From an uncultured Kiloniellaceae bacterium (GTDB lineage: Bacteria; Pseudomonadota; Alphaproteobacteria; Kiloniellales; Kiloniellaceae), in contig CANLSF010000003.1 in assembly GCA_947493695.1 (NCBI GenBank), forward strand, positions 124,001 through 188,000: 64,000 bases of DNA. Reading direction: 5' to 3'. The stretch's first letter is position 1. Each line of letters starts with the position of its first letter. The notes under the pieces are model-generated. The model saw nothing but the letters and a program-made list of their open reading frames with translations. It was not told the DNA's origin and did not search any database. Positions 52,730 through 62,906 of this stretch are shown in pieces. A program made the position numbers and the translations under genes.

Positions 52730-54265
52730 ATGGAAAACACACAGCCCACTGCATTTGAGCCCCTGTCCCTTGCCGGGGAAGACAGCGAGAACGATCTTCT
52801 GCGCAGTCCGCCGGTCAATTACGAGGCCGAGCAGGCCCTGCTTGGCGCGATTCTGGCAAACAACCGCGCCTATGAACGCGTCTCGGATTTCGTCCACGCG
52901 GAGCACTTCGCAGACCCGGTTCATGGCCGGATTTACGATGCCTGCGGACGGATCATCGAGCGCGGGCAAATCGCGAATGCAGTCACGCTCAAGAATCTTT
53001 TTGAAGGCGACGAAGGCCTGACAGAAGTTGGTGGGGCCCAATACCTCGCCAAACTGCAGAGCAGCTACGTCACCATCATCAATGCGCTGGATTATGGTAA
53101 GACGATCCACGACCTCTTCCTACGCCGGGAACTGATCGACCTGGGCAGCGACGTGGTCAATGACGCCTACGATCACGACCTGGATCTGAGCGCTTCCCAA
53201 CAGATCGAGGCGACCGAGGCAAAGCTCTACAGCCTGGCAGAGGTCGGTCAGACCGAAGGCGGTTTTACCAGCTTCAAGGACGCTGTGGTCGAATCGCTTC
53301 ACATGACCGAGACTGCCATGCAGCAGGATACCGGCGTCGCCGGTGTTCCGACTGGTTTTCGCGATCTCGACAAGCTGATGGGCGGCCTCCATAACTCGGA
53401 TCTGATCATCCTGGCCGCCCGGCCTTCCATGGGTAAGACCACCTTTGCGACCAATGTCGCGTTCCACGCGGCCTCAAACAAGAAGCTCGCCAAGGACGCG
53501 ACGGGTGAACTCGTTGAGATTCCCCATGTCGTTGCCTTCTTCTCACTGGAGATGTCCGCCGAGCAGCTAGCCACCCGTATTCTTTCCGAACAGGCTCATG
53601 TGCGATCCGATTCCATGCGGCGTGGTGAAATTCATGACACCGAGTTCGAGCGCCTGTTCCAGGCCAGCCGCAAGCTTCACAGCTACAAGATGTTCATCGA
53701 CGACACGCCGGCCCTGAACATTCCCGCGCTCAGAACACGAACCCGACGGCTCAAGCGACAGCATGGCCTGGACCTGATCGTAATCGACTACCTCCAGCTC
53801 ATGTCCGGTCCGCCGGGACGGCGCAGTGAAAACCGGGTGCAGGAAGTCTCGGAGATCACCCGTGGCCTGAAAGGCATCGCCAAGGAGCTGGATGTTCCGG
53901 TCATTGCGCTTTCCCAGCTGTCGCGACAAACCGAGCAACGCGATGATAAACGGCCTCAGCTCTCGGATCTGCGTGAATCCGGGTCGATCGAGCAGGATGC
54001 GGATATGGTCGTGTTCCTTTACCGGGAAGAATACTACCTCGCCCGGGAAAAACCGGGTCCGCGCGCCAACGAGACCCCGGACAAGTTCCGGGAGCGCATG
54101 GCGCAATACGACGAGAATCTGGAGGCGGCCCGGAACAAAGCAGAGGTCATTATCGCGAAACAGCGCCACGGACCGATTGGCACGGTCGAACTTGGTTTTA
54201 ACGGCGAATTTACCCAGTTCAGCGATCTAATAACCGACGATCACCTGCCCGACTCCAATTATTAG
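52730..54265 (+). CDS. dnaB: Replicative DNA helicase
   Basis: A hexameric 5'-3' helicase at the replication fork. The 511 residues comprise the N-terminal helical domain (NYEAEQALLGAILANNRAYE), a linker and the RecA-like domain with Walker A RPSMGKTT, Walker B DLIVIDYLQLM, and the arginine finger/loop SQLSRQTEQRDDKRPQLSDLRESGSIEQDAD. No intein is present. It is followed 15 bp later by alr, a common pair. Confidence 0.97.
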   Translation: MENTQPTAFEPLSLAGEDSENDLLRSPPVNYEAEQALLGAILANNRAYERVSDFVHAEHFADPVHGRIYDACGRIIERGQIANAVTLKNLFEGDEGLTEVGGAQYLAKLQSSYVTIINALDYGKTIHDLFLRRELIDLGSDVVNDAYDHDLDLSASQQIEATEAKLYSLAEVGQTEGGFTSFKDAVVESLHMTETAMQQDTGVAGVPTGFRDLDKLMGGLHNSDLIILAARPSMGKTTFATNVAFHAASNKKLAKDATGELVEIPHVVAFFSLEMSAEQLATRILSEQAHVRSDSMRRGEIHDTEFERLFQASRKLHSYKMFIDDTPALNIPALRTRTRRLKRQHGLDLIVIDYLQLMSGPPGRRSENRVQEVSEITRGLKGIAKELDVPVIALSQLSRQTEQRDDKRPQLSDLRESGSIEQDADMVVFLYREEYYLAREKPGPRANETPDKFRERMAQYDENLEAARNKAEVIIAKQRHGPIGTVELGFNGEFTQFSDLITDDHLPDSNY

Positions 54266-54280
54266 TCCGATAAGCCCTGA

Positions 54281-55444
54281 ATGCAGAACCAACGCTCAAG
54301 TTCCTCCCTGGAAAACTCCATTGCTTTGCGCGCCGGCGGGCTGCTGACGATCGACCTGGCAGCGCTGCAATCCAACTACCGAAGGCTCTGCGATGAGATC
54401 GGCCAGAATGTGGCTTGCGCCGCGGCTGTAAAGGCCGATGCTTACGGTCTAGGTGTGGTCAGAGTTGGACCAGCCCTAGCGGAAGCAGGGGCGCGGAGGT
54501 TTTTTGTCGCTCATTTCGACGAAGCTTTGACTTTAAAGAGCGCGTTGGCAGCGCAGACTGCGGTCGACGTCCATACTGGTTGCGAGATTTTTGTGCTGAA
54601 CGGCCTCATCGCAGCCCCTGCAGAGGAGTTTGTGGCTCACAACATCCGGCCGGTCCTCAACAGCCTCGGCGAAGTCGACAGCTGGCAGGGCCTCGCCAGG
54701 GCCAAAAATCAGATCTTGCCCGCCGCCCTTCATGTGGATACCGGCATGTGCCGGCTCGGCCTGCCCGATAGCGAGTATCAGGCATTACAATCGTCGAAAG
54801 AGCAGCTCGAAGGCATAGATCTTCGTGTAATCATGAGCCACCTGGCCTGCGCAGACATGCCCGATCATCCTTTGAACCGACAGCAGCTAACGGCCTTTCA
54901 GCAGATCCGTGCAGCCTTTCCGGACACTCCGGCAAGCTTTGCAAACTCTTCAGGTATCTTCCTGGGACCTGAGTATCACTTTGATGTCGCCCGGCCCGGT
55001 GTCGCGCTCTATGGCATAAATCCCTTGCCGGGACATGTGAACCCGATGAGACAAGTGGTTCGTCTAAAAGGTAAAATCCTGCAACTGCGCGAGATTGACG
55101 CCTCTCAGAGCGTTGGGTATGGTGCGGCTTATCAGGCAGCCGGTCCGATGCGGATTGCAACGGTGGCTGTGGGTTACGCGGATGGTTACCTGCGTGCCTT
55201 ATCTGACCGAGGGCACGCCTGGATCGGCGATCGCCGTGTGAATGTGGTGGGACGCGTATCCATGGATCTCCTGGCTTTAGACGTAACCGCGATCCCCGCA
55301 GATGACGTGGTTCCGGGTACTTTTGTGGATCTGTTCGATCCGGAAATTGGCGCCGACGCGCTCGCCGCTGAGGCAGGCACAATCGGTTACGAAATCCTGA
55401 CCGCGCTCGGACAGCGCTATCACCGCGAATACCTGGGCACCTGA
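54281..55444 (+). CDS. alr: Alanine racemase
   Basis: A PLP enzyme that makes D-alanine for peptidoglycan. The 387 residues have the PLP lysine in CAAAVKADAYGLG, the second catalytic tyrosine region in SVGYGAAYQA, HVDTGMCRLGL and the C-terminal domain GRVSMDLLALDVT. The first 18 residues are an unconserved extension. It depends on PLP, of interest since pdxA is broken in this window. Confidence 0.95.
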   Translation: MQNQRSSSSLENSIALRAGGLLTIDLAALQSNYRRLCDEIGQNVACAAAVKADAYGLGVVRVGPALAEAGARRFFVAHFDEALTLKSALAAQTAVDVHTGCEIFVLNGLIAAPAEEFVAHNIRPVLNSLGEVDSWQGLARAKNQILPAALHVDTGMCRLGLPDSEYQALQSSKEQLEGIDLRVIMSHLACADMPDHPLNRQQLTAFQQIRAAFPDTPASFANSSGIFLGPEYHFDVARPGVALYGINPLPGHVNPMRQVVRLKGKILQLREIDASQSVGYGAAYQAAGPMRIATVAVGYADGYLRALSDRGHAWIGDRRVNVVGRVSMDLLALDVTAIPADDVVPGTFVDLFDPEIGADALAAEAGTIGYEILTALGQRYHREYLGT

Positions 55445-55447
55445 TAT

Positions 55448-56221
55448 ATGCCGATTCTTCAACCTATCGGCCGTACTTTTATCGCGTTTCTTGGCGCGGC
55501 GGGGCGTCTGACGATCTTTGCCTTTATGGCAATCATGCACAGTTTCCGCCCGCCCTTCTATCCCCGCCTGGTCATCCGCCAGATGATGGCTGTGGGATAC
55601 TACTCGCTGCCGGTCGTTGGCCTGACGGCGATCTTCACCGGCATGGTCCTCGCGCTGCAGAGTTATACGGGCTTCGCGCGCTTCTCTGCCGAGAGTGCCA
55701 TTCCCAATGTCGTCATCGTGTCGATCACGCGCGAGCTGGGCCCTGTCCTGGCAGGACTGATGGTCGCCGGACGCGTCGGCGCCTCGATGGCGGCCGAGAT
55801 CGGGACCATGCGCGTAACCGAACAGATTGACGCGCTCTATACGCTTTCGACCAATCCCTTCAAGTATCTGGTCGCGCCACGCTTGATCGCCGGTGTGGTC
55901 ACCCTGCCGATCCTGGTGCTGATTGCCGACATCATCGGTGTTTTCGGCGGTTATCTGGTCTCGGTCTATAAACTGGGCTTCAATCCCGCAACCTACATCG
56001 CGAACACGGTAGATTTCGTCCAGGTTCAGGATGTGGTCTCCGGGCTGGTTAAAGCCGCGGTATTCGGTTTTCTGGTCACCCTGATGGGCTGCTACCACGG
56101 CTATCATTCCCGCGGTGGCGCACAGGGCGTCGGAACGGCCACCACCAATGCTGTGGTGTCCGCGTCGATCCTGATCCTCTGCTTCAACTACTTCATCACT
56201 GAATTGTTCTTTGCCCAATGA
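55448..56221 (+). CDS. mlaE: MlaE family ABC transporter permease
   Basis: A permease of the phospholipid-trafficking Mla-type transporter that keeps outer-membrane lipid asymmetry. The 257 residues have several hydrophobic segments and the MlaE signature ELGPVLAGLMVAGRVGASMAAEIGTMRVTEQIDAL. It begins 3 bp after alr and overlaps the ATPase gene by 4 bp. Confidence 0.93.
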   Translation: MPILQPIGRTFIAFLGAAGRLTIFAFMAIMHSFRPPFYPRLVIRQMMAVGYYSLPVVGLTAIFTGMVLALQSYTGFARFSAESAIPNVVIVSITRELGPVLAGLMVAGRVGASMAAEIGTMRVTEQIDALYTLSTNPFKYLVAPRLIAGVVTLPILVLIADIIGVFGGYLVSVYKLGFNPATYIANTVDFVQVQDVVSGLVKAAVFGFLVTLMGCYHGYHSRGGAQGVGTATTNAVVSASILILCFNYFITELFFAQ

Positions 56222-57012
56222 ACGAGCCCACGCCCTTGAAGCAGACGCCTAAAATTCAGATCCGCGGTCTGAGGAAGGTCTTTGGTGACAAAGTCATCCT
56301 GGACGGCGTGGATCTCGATGTCGGCTCAGGCGAATCCGTGCTGGTGATCGGTGGCTCCGGATCCGGCAAATCCGTATTGCTGAAATGTATTCTGGGGCTC
56401 CTGCACCCGGACAGCGGCAGTATCCTGGTTGATGGACAGGAAGTCGTCGGTTTGTATGGGTCGGCCCTGGAAGAGGTCCGCAGCAAGTTCGGGATGCTGT
56501 TCCAGAACGCGGCGCTCTTCGATTCACTGCCGGTCTGGGAAAACGTGGCCTTCGGTCTTATCCAGGGCAAAGGCATGAAGCGCGCGGAAGCCAAGGCGGT
56601 CGCGCTTGAGAAACTTGCCTCAGTCGGCTTGAACGCAGATGTCGCGGAACTCTCTCCCGCCGAGCTTTCCGGCGGTATGCGCAAGCGCGTCGGACTGGCA
56701 CGCGCCATTGCCGGCAATCCGGAAATCATCTTTTTCGACGAACCGACCACCGGCCTGGACCCTATCATGGGAGATGTGATCGACCGCCTGATCGTCAGTT
56801 GCGTCAAGGAGCTAGGCGCATCCGCACTTTCGATTACACATGACATGGCAAGTGCACGCCGTATTTCCGACCGAATCGCTATGCTTTATAAGGGCAAAAT
56901 CATCTGGTCGGGACCGACCGCTTCTATCGATAGCTCCGACAATCCCTACGTCGAACAATTTATCAATGGGAACTCCGAAGGTCCGATCCAGATGCAGGTC
57001 CGCTCGCTATGA
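56218..57012 (+). CDS. mlaF: MlaF family ABC transporter ATP-binding protein
   Basis: The ATPase of the same system: 264 residues with Walker A GGSGSGKSVLLK, Q-loop FQNAALFDSLPVWENVAF, signature LSGGMRKRVGLARAI and Walker B IIFFDEPTTGLDP. No mlaD-type substrate-binding gene follows; radA does, which is a normal alphaproteobacterial layout with mlaD found elsewhere. Confidence 0.94.
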   Translation: MNEPTPLKQTPKIQIRGLRKVFGDKVILDGVDLDVGSGESVLVIGGSGSGKSVLLKCILGLLHPDSGSILVDGQEVVGLYGSALEEVRSKFGMLFQNAALFDSLPVWENVAFGLIQGKGMKRAEAKAVALEKLASVGLNADVAELSPAELSGGMRKRVGLARAIAGNPEIIFFDEPTTGLDPIMGDVIDRLIVSCVKELGASALSITHDMASARRISDRIAMLYKGKIIWSGPTASIDSSDNPYVEQFINGNSEGPIQMQVRSL

Positions 57013-57077
57013 CCGGCACGCGATCGAGCCGGAACTGCGTGGCCACGCGACAGAAAATATAAGGTATGCCTCGCTGA

Positions 57078-58520
57078 ATGGCTAAATCTCAGTCCCGCTA
57101 CGTCTGCCAGTCCTGCGGAGCCGTCACGGCAAAATGGAGCGGCCGCTGCGAATCCTGCAGCGAATGGAACTCAATCATCGAGGAAGCGCCGCGCGAGACG
57201 GTTCCGGGTGGTCTCGGTCAGAGCAAAGGCCTGACAGGCGGACGGCGCAGCGCGGGCCAGCGCCTGGAGTTCGTTGAGCTTCAGGGCACCAGCGAGCAAG
57301 CGCCCCGTCTACCAACCGGGATCGCAGAATTCGACCGGGTCTGCGGTGGCGGACTGGTCAATGGCTCGGCGGTCCTGATCGGCGGTGACCCCGGCATCGG
57401 AAAATCCACTCTCCTGACCCAGGCGGTGGCGGCACTTGGGGCCGGCACCGGCGGTCCGGCAGCAAAATGCGTCTATATTTCGGGAGAAGAGGCCGTCGAC
57501 CAGGTGCGCTTGCGCGCCCAACGGCTAGGATTAGGCAGCTCCAACATCCTGTTGGCGGCAGCGACCTCGGTTCGGGACATCGCCACAAGCCTCGACAACG
57601 CCGATGCTCCGCGAATCGTGGTCGTGGACTCAATCCAGACCATGTACGTCGACAGCCTCGACTCGGCGCCCGGAACCGTAACACAGGTCCGCGCCTCGGC
57701 GCAGGAGCTGATCCGGATCGCGAAAAGGCGCGGCTTTGCGCTGCTTCTGGTCGGGCACGTCACGAAGGAAGGTGTGATCGCCGGACCTAAAGTACTGGAA
57801 CATATGGTCGATACGGTTCTGACCTTCGAGGGCGAACGCGGGCATCCCTTCCGGATCCTGCGCGCGGTCAAAAACCGTTTCGGGCCAACCGATGAAATAG
57901 GCGTCTTCGAAATGACCGAGGACGGCTTGAGCGAAGTCGCCAATCCCTCGGCCCTGTTTTTGGCGGAACGGCGCGGCAATGTCTCAGGCTCAGCCGTCTT
58001 TGCCGGTCTAGAAGGCTCCCGCCCCGTGCTGGTCGAGATACAAGCCTTGGTTTCACCCTCTCCGCAGGCAACACCACGACGGGCTGTAATCGGCTGGGAC
58101 ACCGGCCGGTTGGCGATGGTTTTAGCTGTTCTGGAGGCCAGATGCGGGCTGGCATTGGCGGGCAATGAGGTATATTTAAACGTGGCTGGCGGGTTACGGA
58201 TTGGTGAACCCGCCGCGGATTTGGCGGTGGCCGCGGCTTTGGTCTCCGCAGCGACGGATCAGGCGGTAACGGATGAAACGGTGGTTTTTGGCGAAATCGG
58301 CCTCTCCGGCGAAGTTCGTGCGGTCAGCCAAGCGGATACGCGCTTGAAAGAGGCCGCAAAACTGGGCTTCACGCGCGCTCTCATTCCACCCAGGCGGGCC
58401 AGAACCAAGAAACGTGAGTCGGACCACGGCCTGGAGATCAGGGAAATCGAACACCTACAGGATCTCGTTGCGATGTTTGCTGCAAAATCTGTCCAACGGC
58501 AGGACACCGGGGACGAATGA
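57078..58520 (+). CDS. radA: DNA repair protein RadA
   Basis: A RecA-related branch-migration helicase. The 480 residues show the C4 zinc finger CQSC...CESC at residues 8-30, Walker A GGDPGIGKST near 100, the RadA motif KNRFGPTDEIGVFEM, and the Lon-like C-terminal domain (GEIGLSGEVRAV). It lies between mlaF and cvpA. Confidence 0.96.
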   Translation: MAKSQSRYVCQSCGAVTAKWSGRCESCSEWNSIIEEAPRETVPGGLGQSKGLTGGRRSAGQRLEFVELQGTSEQAPRLPTGIAEFDRVCGGGLVNGSAVLIGGDPGIGKSTLLTQAVAALGAGTGGPAAKCVYISGEEAVDQVRLRAQRLGLGSSNILLAAATSVRDIATSLDNADAPRIVVVDSIQTMYVDSLDSAPGTVTQVRASAQELIRIAKRRGFALLLVGHVTKEGVIAGPKVLEHMVDTVLTFEGERGHPFRILRAVKNRFGPTDEIGVFEMTEDGLSEVANPSALFLAERRGNVSGSAVFAGLEGSRPVLVEIQALVSPSPQATPRRAVIGWDTGRLAMVLAVLEARCGLALAGNEVYLNVAGGLRIGEPAADLAVAAALVSAATDQAVTDETVVFGEIGLSGEVRAVSQADTRLKEAAKLGFTRALIPPRRARTKKRESDHGLEIREIEHLQDLVAMFAAKSVQRQDTGDE

Positions 58521-58553
58521 CGCACCACATGAATAGAGCCTGAGACAAGAAGC

Positions 58554-59255
58554 ATGGATAGTCTGCCTATTAACGTTGCGGATATCGCCGTCATCGCAGT
58601 TGTTGTGATTTCCGGCATCCTCGCGCTCTTTCGAGGCCTCGTGCATGAGGTCCTAGCCGTAGGATCCTGGATCGGCGCAGGTTTTGCGACGCTCTACGGC
58701 TTTTCCCACGCCCTGCCCTACGTCAAACAGGTGATCACTGTCGATCTCTTCGCCGAGGTCACCACCGCGATCCTGCTCTTCATATCGGTCTTGGTTGTGC
58801 TGACGATCTTTACCCGCATGTTTTCTCAGCGCGTCAAGGACAGTGGCCTAGGGCCGCTTGACCGCACATTGGGTATGTTGTTCGGTTTTGCCCGTGGCGC
58901 CGTGATCGTCTGTGTCGCCTGGGGTGTCTACACCTTCGCCATTCCACAGCAGGACCGTCCTGCCTGGATTGAAGAAGCCAGAACCAAGCCGCTGGTCGAG
59001 CACGGCTCCTACGTCCTCAAAGCGCTGCTGCCGGAGCGTTATCGCACCGAAGCAGAAGGTGCGGCGCGCGATACGCTGAACCAGGCGCAGGACCTTCAGG
59101 ACGCAAGCCAGACGTTCCAGGATATCGTTTCACCGCGCCCCAAGGCGGAAGCCAGTGAGGGTGAACCCGAATACAACCGGCTGATGCGCGAGCAGATGCG
59201 CCGTGCCATCGAGGCCGCCGGAGACAATGAGCCAGTGCGGGAGCAGGCCCAATGA
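58554..59255 (+). CDS. cvpA: CvpA family membrane protein
   Basis: A 233-residue inner-membrane protein with four hydrophobic segments in the first 140 residues and the motif VIAVVVISGILALFRGLVHEVLAVGSW in parts, typical of CvpA, the colicin V production protein linked to envelope homeostasis. The C-terminal 80 residues are charged and probably cytoplasmic. It overlaps purF by 4 bp; cvpA-purF is conserved in Proteobacteria. Confidence 0.92.
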   Translation: MDSLPINVADIAVIAVVVISGILALFRGLVHEVLAVGSWIGAGFATLYGFSHALPYVKQVITVDLFAEVTTAILLFISVLVVLTIFTRMFSQRVKDSGLGPLDRTLGMLFGFARGAVIVCVAWGVYTFAIPQQDRPAWIEEARTKPLVEHGSYVLKALLPERYRTEAEGAARDTLNQAQDLQDASQTFQDIVSPRPKAEASEGEPEYNRLMREQMRRAIEAAGDNEPVREQAQ

Positions 59256-60706
59256 TGACTACCGATCCCTTCGACGACGACAAGCTGCGCGAGGAATGCG
59301 GCGTTTTCGGCATTTACGGCAATACCGATGCAGCAGCCCTCGCCGCGCTGGGACTTCATGCCCTGCAGCACCGCGGTCAGGAAGCCGCCGGTATCGTTGC
59401 GTACGACGGCGAGCAGTTCAACGCGCACCGGGACCTGGGGCACGTGGGCGACATCTTTTCCTCCGGCGATGTCATGACCCGTCTGGGCGGGCAGTCGGCC
59501 ATCGGTCATGTCCGCTATTCCACGACGGGGGAGACGGCTCTGCGAAACGTGCAGCCGCTCTTTGCCGATCTGCACTACGGCGGTTTTGCACTGGCGCATA
59601 ACGGCAATCTGACCAATGCCCGGCACCTGCGCACGGATCTGGTCCGCAACGGCTCACTGTTCCAGTCGACCATGGACACCGAGGTCATCATTCACCTGAT
59701 TGCCATGTCCCGGGGTGTCACGCTGATTGACCGCATGGTCGAAGCGGTCCGCAAAATCGAAGGCGCCTACTCCCTGGTGGCTATCACCGATAGCAGCGTC
59801 ATCGCAGTGCGCGATCCCCTGGGCGTGCGCCCTCTGGTTCTCGGCAAGCTCGGCGAAGCCTACGTCGTTGCCTCCGAGACCTGCGCCCTGGATATCATCG
59901 GCGCCGACTTCGTCCGCGACGTTGAGGCTGGTGAGATGATCGTGCTCGACGCTAATGGATTACGCTCGATGCGCCCCTTCCCGCCGATGAAGCAGCGTGC
60001 CTGTATTTTCGAGTTCATATACTTCGCCCGTCCCGATTCGGTGATGGAAGGTCACAGCATCTACGAGGCGCGCAAACGCATCGGTGTCGAACTGGCGAAA
60101 GAAAACCCGCTCGACGTCGACGTGGTCATCCCGGTTCCGGATTCCGGCGTTCCCGCCGCAATCGGTTATGCGGCCGCGGCAAATGTTCCTTTTGAGCTGG
60201 GGATCATCCGAAACCATTACGTCGGCAGAACCTTTATCGAACCCGGGCAGCAGATCCGACATCTCGGCGTGCGTCTGAAGCACAACGCCAACCGCGGAAT
60301 GATTGAGGGAAAACGGGTCGTTCTGGTTGACGATTCCATCGTGCGCGGCACGACCTCCATCAAGATCGTGGAGATGGTCCGCGCTGCTGGCGCCAGCGAG
60401 GTTCATATGCTGATCGCCGCACCACCGACGGCACACTCCTGCTTCTACGGGATTGATACGCCGGAAAGCAGTGAGCTGCTGGCGTCGCGCATGAACGTCG
60501 AAGAAATGGCGACCCACATCGGTGTCGACAGCCTGGCCTTTATCTCGATGGACGGTCTCTATCGGGCCATGCGTGAAGAGGGCCGCGATAACGACTCGCC
60601 ACAGTTCTGCGACGCATGCTTTACCGGTGATTACCCGACACGACTGACAGACCATGCCGAGCCCGCCAGCGTGCCACAGCTTTCCCTGCTGGCAGAGCTC
60701 GCCTGA
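59252..60706 (+). CDS. purF: Amidophosphoribosyltransferase, Fe-S type
   Basis: The first committed step of purine synthesis, making phosphoribosylamine from PRPP and glutamine. The 484 residues begin with a short propeptide, and the N-terminal nucleophile is Cys16 in EECGVFGIYG. The PRPP loop is VVLVDDSIVRGTTS. Four cysteines of the [4Fe-4S] class are present: RACIFEF, HSCFYG and FCDACFTG, as in the Bacillus subtilis type enzyme. The ATG overlaps the cvpA stop. Confidence 0.97.
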   Translation: MMTTDPFDDDKLREECGVFGIYGNTDAAALAALGLHALQHRGQEAAGIVAYDGEQFNAHRDLGHVGDIFSSGDVMTRLGGQSAIGHVRYSTTGETALRNVQPLFADLHYGGFALAHNGNLTNARHLRTDLVRNGSLFQSTMDTEVIIHLIAMSRGVTLIDRMVEAVRKIEGAYSLVAITDSSVIAVRDPLGVRPLVLGKLGEAYVVASETCALDIIGADFVRDVEAGEMIVLDANGLRSMRPFPPMKQRACIFEFIYFARPDSVMEGHSIYEARKRIGVELAKENPLDVDVVIPVPDSGVPAAIGYAAAANVPFELGIIRNHYVGRTFIEPGQQIRHLGVRLKHNANRGMIEGKRVVLVDDSIVRGTTSIKIVEMVRAAGASEVHMLIAAPPTAHSCFYGIDTPESSELLASRMNVEEMATHIGVDSLAFISMDGLYRAMREEGRDNDSPQFCDACFTGDYPTRLTDHAEPASVPQLSLLAELA

Positions 60707-60748
60707 CGTCTTGTCGCAGGAGGGGTCACAACTGATTGAGGGCATCAA

Positions 60749-61252
60749 ATGCCGATGATAGCGCGGGTCGTGTATCTGAGCGCTGCTGCTGCAGGCGGAT
60801 CGGCGACCTCGCAATTTCCCGAGTTCTTTCAACAGTACCTGCAGCGCCTGGGAGGTCATGTCGACCAGGCAAAGATACAGGCAATCCGCATTCAGGAAGC
60901 CGCTGCTGCAGAGAAGCTCTCAATTCAGGAGTATCTGGGCAGCTTTCTGAATAGCCAGATCTCGGCGCACCGCCGACAGGGGGAAATTCTGCAACTGGAA
61001 CTCGGCGAAGCGGATCGCCTGAACCAGAGCCTGGAACAACTCACACAAGCTCCGATCTGGCAGCGGCCCTTCCTGATGGCCAGCCACGCCGAGACGGATA
61101 TATTACAAGCTGCGGCGACGGCCTATCAGCCTGCCGTTCCCATAACGCCGGAAGGTTTCGTCTATGCCGGTGTTGGCGCTCTGCTCGGTATCTTCCTGCT
61201 TCGCTCACTCCGTTCCATACCTTCCCTCTTTCGTCGAAAAGCACCGCAATGA
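60749..61252 (+). CDS. DUF2937 family protein
   Basis: A 167-residue protein whose N terminus AAAAGGSATSQFPEFFQQYLQRLGG is the signature of the DUF2937 family: a hydrophobic start, then a helical part with QQYLQRLGGHVDQ. A second membrane helix is near residues 135-155 (GFVYAGVGALLGIFLL). Function is unknown. It follows purF by 42 bp and overlaps the SDR gene by 4 bp (ATGA), so it is co-translated with it. Confidence 0.8.
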   Translation: MPMIARVVYLSAAAAGGSATSQFPEFFQQYLQRLGGHVDQAKIQAIRIQEAAAAEKLSIQEYLGSFLNSQISAHRRQGEILQLELGEADRLNQSLEQLTQAPIWQRPFLMASHAETDILQAAATAYQPAVPITPEGFVYAGVGALLGIFLLRSLRSIPSLFRRKAPQ

Positions 61253-62004
61253 CTGAAAACACACCAGAAACCCTCTCCCAAACAACAGGCACCGGGCGTC
61301 TCGCAGGTCGTATCGCAGTCATTACCGGCGCGTCGCGGGGCATTGGCGCCGCCGTGGCGAAACGCTTCGGGGCTGAGGGTGCACATCTCATTCTGGTGGC
61401 GAAGACGGTGGGCGGCCTTGAGGAAATCGATGACGAGATTCGCGCTGCCGGCGGCGCGGCCTCCACACTGGTCCCGCTCGATCTGCGCAACTTCGACGCC
61501 ATCGATCAGATGGGAGCATCTTTGTACGAACGCTTTGGCCGACTGGATATTCTGGTTGGCAACGCCGGACTGCTGGGCACGCTCTCGCCGGTCGGACATA
61601 TCGACCCAAAGGTCTGGAGCGAAACGCTGGACATCAACCTGACTGCCAACTGGCGGCTGTTGCGGAGTTTCGATCCCCTGCTGAAACTTTCGGATGCCGG
61701 ACGCGCCATCTTCGTGACTTCCGGGGCCGCTTCGAAAGCCAACGCTTACTGGGCAACCTACAGCGCCACCAAGGCAGCCCTCGACGTCCTGGTAAAGACC
61801 TACGCGGCAGAGAACGAGAAAACCAATATCTGCGCCAACCTGCTTTCGCCCGGCCCGATCCGTACGACCATGCGTGCCAAAGCCTTTCCAGGCGAAGATC
61901 CCAACACCTTGCGCACACCGGAAGAAATCACCGATCTCTTTGTCGAACTGGCTTCTGCTGAATGCCAGCGCAATGGCGAGATCGTACGAGTGCCAGGCGC
62001 TTAG
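61249..62004 (+). CDS. Short-chain dehydrogenase/reductase (YciK-like)
   Basis: An SDR of 251 residues with TGASRGIGAAV, NAGLLG, Ser in VTSGAASK and catalytic YSATK, so all of the catalytic tetrad is visible. The C-terminal region matches the YciK-like subgroup next to purF in the class. Substrate is unknown. Confidence 0.88.
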   Translation: MTENTPETLSQTTGTGRLAGRIAVITGASRGIGAAVAKRFGAEGAHLILVAKTVGGLEEIDDEIRAAGGAASTLVPLDLRNFDAIDQMGASLYERFGRLDILVGNAGLLGTLSPVGHIDPKVWSETLDINLTANWRLLRSFDPLLKLSDAGRAIFVTSGAASKANAYWATYSATKAALDVLVKTYAAENEKTNICANLLSPGPIRTTMRAKAFPGEDPNTLRTPEEITDLFVELASAECQRNGEIVRVPGA

Positions 62005-62111
62005 TCTGATCGACGCCTCTGGTCTATGTTGGCGAAAACACTTTACCTGTCGCAATGTGATCCGGGTTAAACTGCGGCCAAACAATCCGGAAACGCAGTC
62101 GAGGTGCAGGC

Positions 62112-62873
62112 TTGGAGTCTCTAAACCGTTGCTACGAGGATGTTCGTTTTCATAATGAACTCGTCGAACTGACAGGTGCAACGACGAACTCTCATGTACT
62201 GGATGTCGGCTGCGGCGCGGGTAAAACACTTCGATCGCTATTGGAAACCGGTGCGCAAGTCGTTGGCTTGGATTACAAAGATGAGCCTCTAGAAGCGGCA
62301 TACAATGCCTTTGAAGCTGCGGTGACCGGCAAGAGACTTGAGCTTCTTAGAGTTGACCTGAACAATGAAGCGATACCGTTTCCCGACACCAATTTTGACA
62401 TAATCATCTGCCAGAATGTTCTGGAATGCATAGAAGACAAACAGCAGCTCATTGCAGACTGCTTCCGCTGCCTTAAAGCCGATGGTGTGTTCATGCTGGC
62501 GCATCACGATTACGGCGGCGTGATGATCAACAGTTCGAAGTCCACTCTCACACGCACGATTGTTGCCGCCTACGCTGACGAGACACAGAACTGGATGAAG
62601 GTCTCCGATGGGGAAATCGGTCGCAAGTTGCCAGCACTTACGCGCTCCTCAAGCTTTTCACGCATGACGACGGAAACCCGTCAGTTTGTCGACCTCAGTT
62701 TTGGAGAAGGCACATATGCCAGAAGCTACTGCCAGGACGCCGCACATGCAGCGCTTCGGGCCGGGATCAGCAAAAACGACACGAGGGAATGGCTCTGCGA
62801 ACTCGAAGAAAAAGATCAACAAGGGTCGTTTTATTTCAGTGTCCCATGGATTTACGTAAAAGCAGTCAAATAG
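62112..62873 (+). CDS. Class I SAM-dependent methyltransferase
   Basis: A 253-residue protein with the SAM motif VLDVGCGAGKTLRSL, the acidic end of strand 2 (VVGLDYKDEP), a motif III-like FDIIICQNVLECIEDKQQL and a variable C-terminal half. The start is TTG at 62112 with GAGGTGCAGG before it. The substrate is unknown; similarity to ubiquinone/menaquinone-type methyltransferases is general only. It follows the SDR by about 107 bp and is the last gene of the plus-strand series. Confidence 0.8.
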   Translation: MESLNRCYEDVRFHNELVELTGATTNSHVLDVGCGAGKTLRSLLETGAQVVGLDYKDEPLEAAYNAFEAAVTGKRLELLRVDLNNEAIPFPDTNFDIIICQNVLECIEDKQQLIADCFRCLKADGVFMLAHHDYGGVMINSSKSTLTRTIVAAYADETQNWMKVSDGEIGRKLPALTRSSSFSRMTTETRQFVDLSFGEGTYARSYCQDAAHAALRAGISKNDTREWLCELEEKDQQGSFYFSVPWIYVKAVK

Positions 62874-62906
62874 AGAAACGCTCTGCCGAGGCGAATTCAA
62901 TGAACG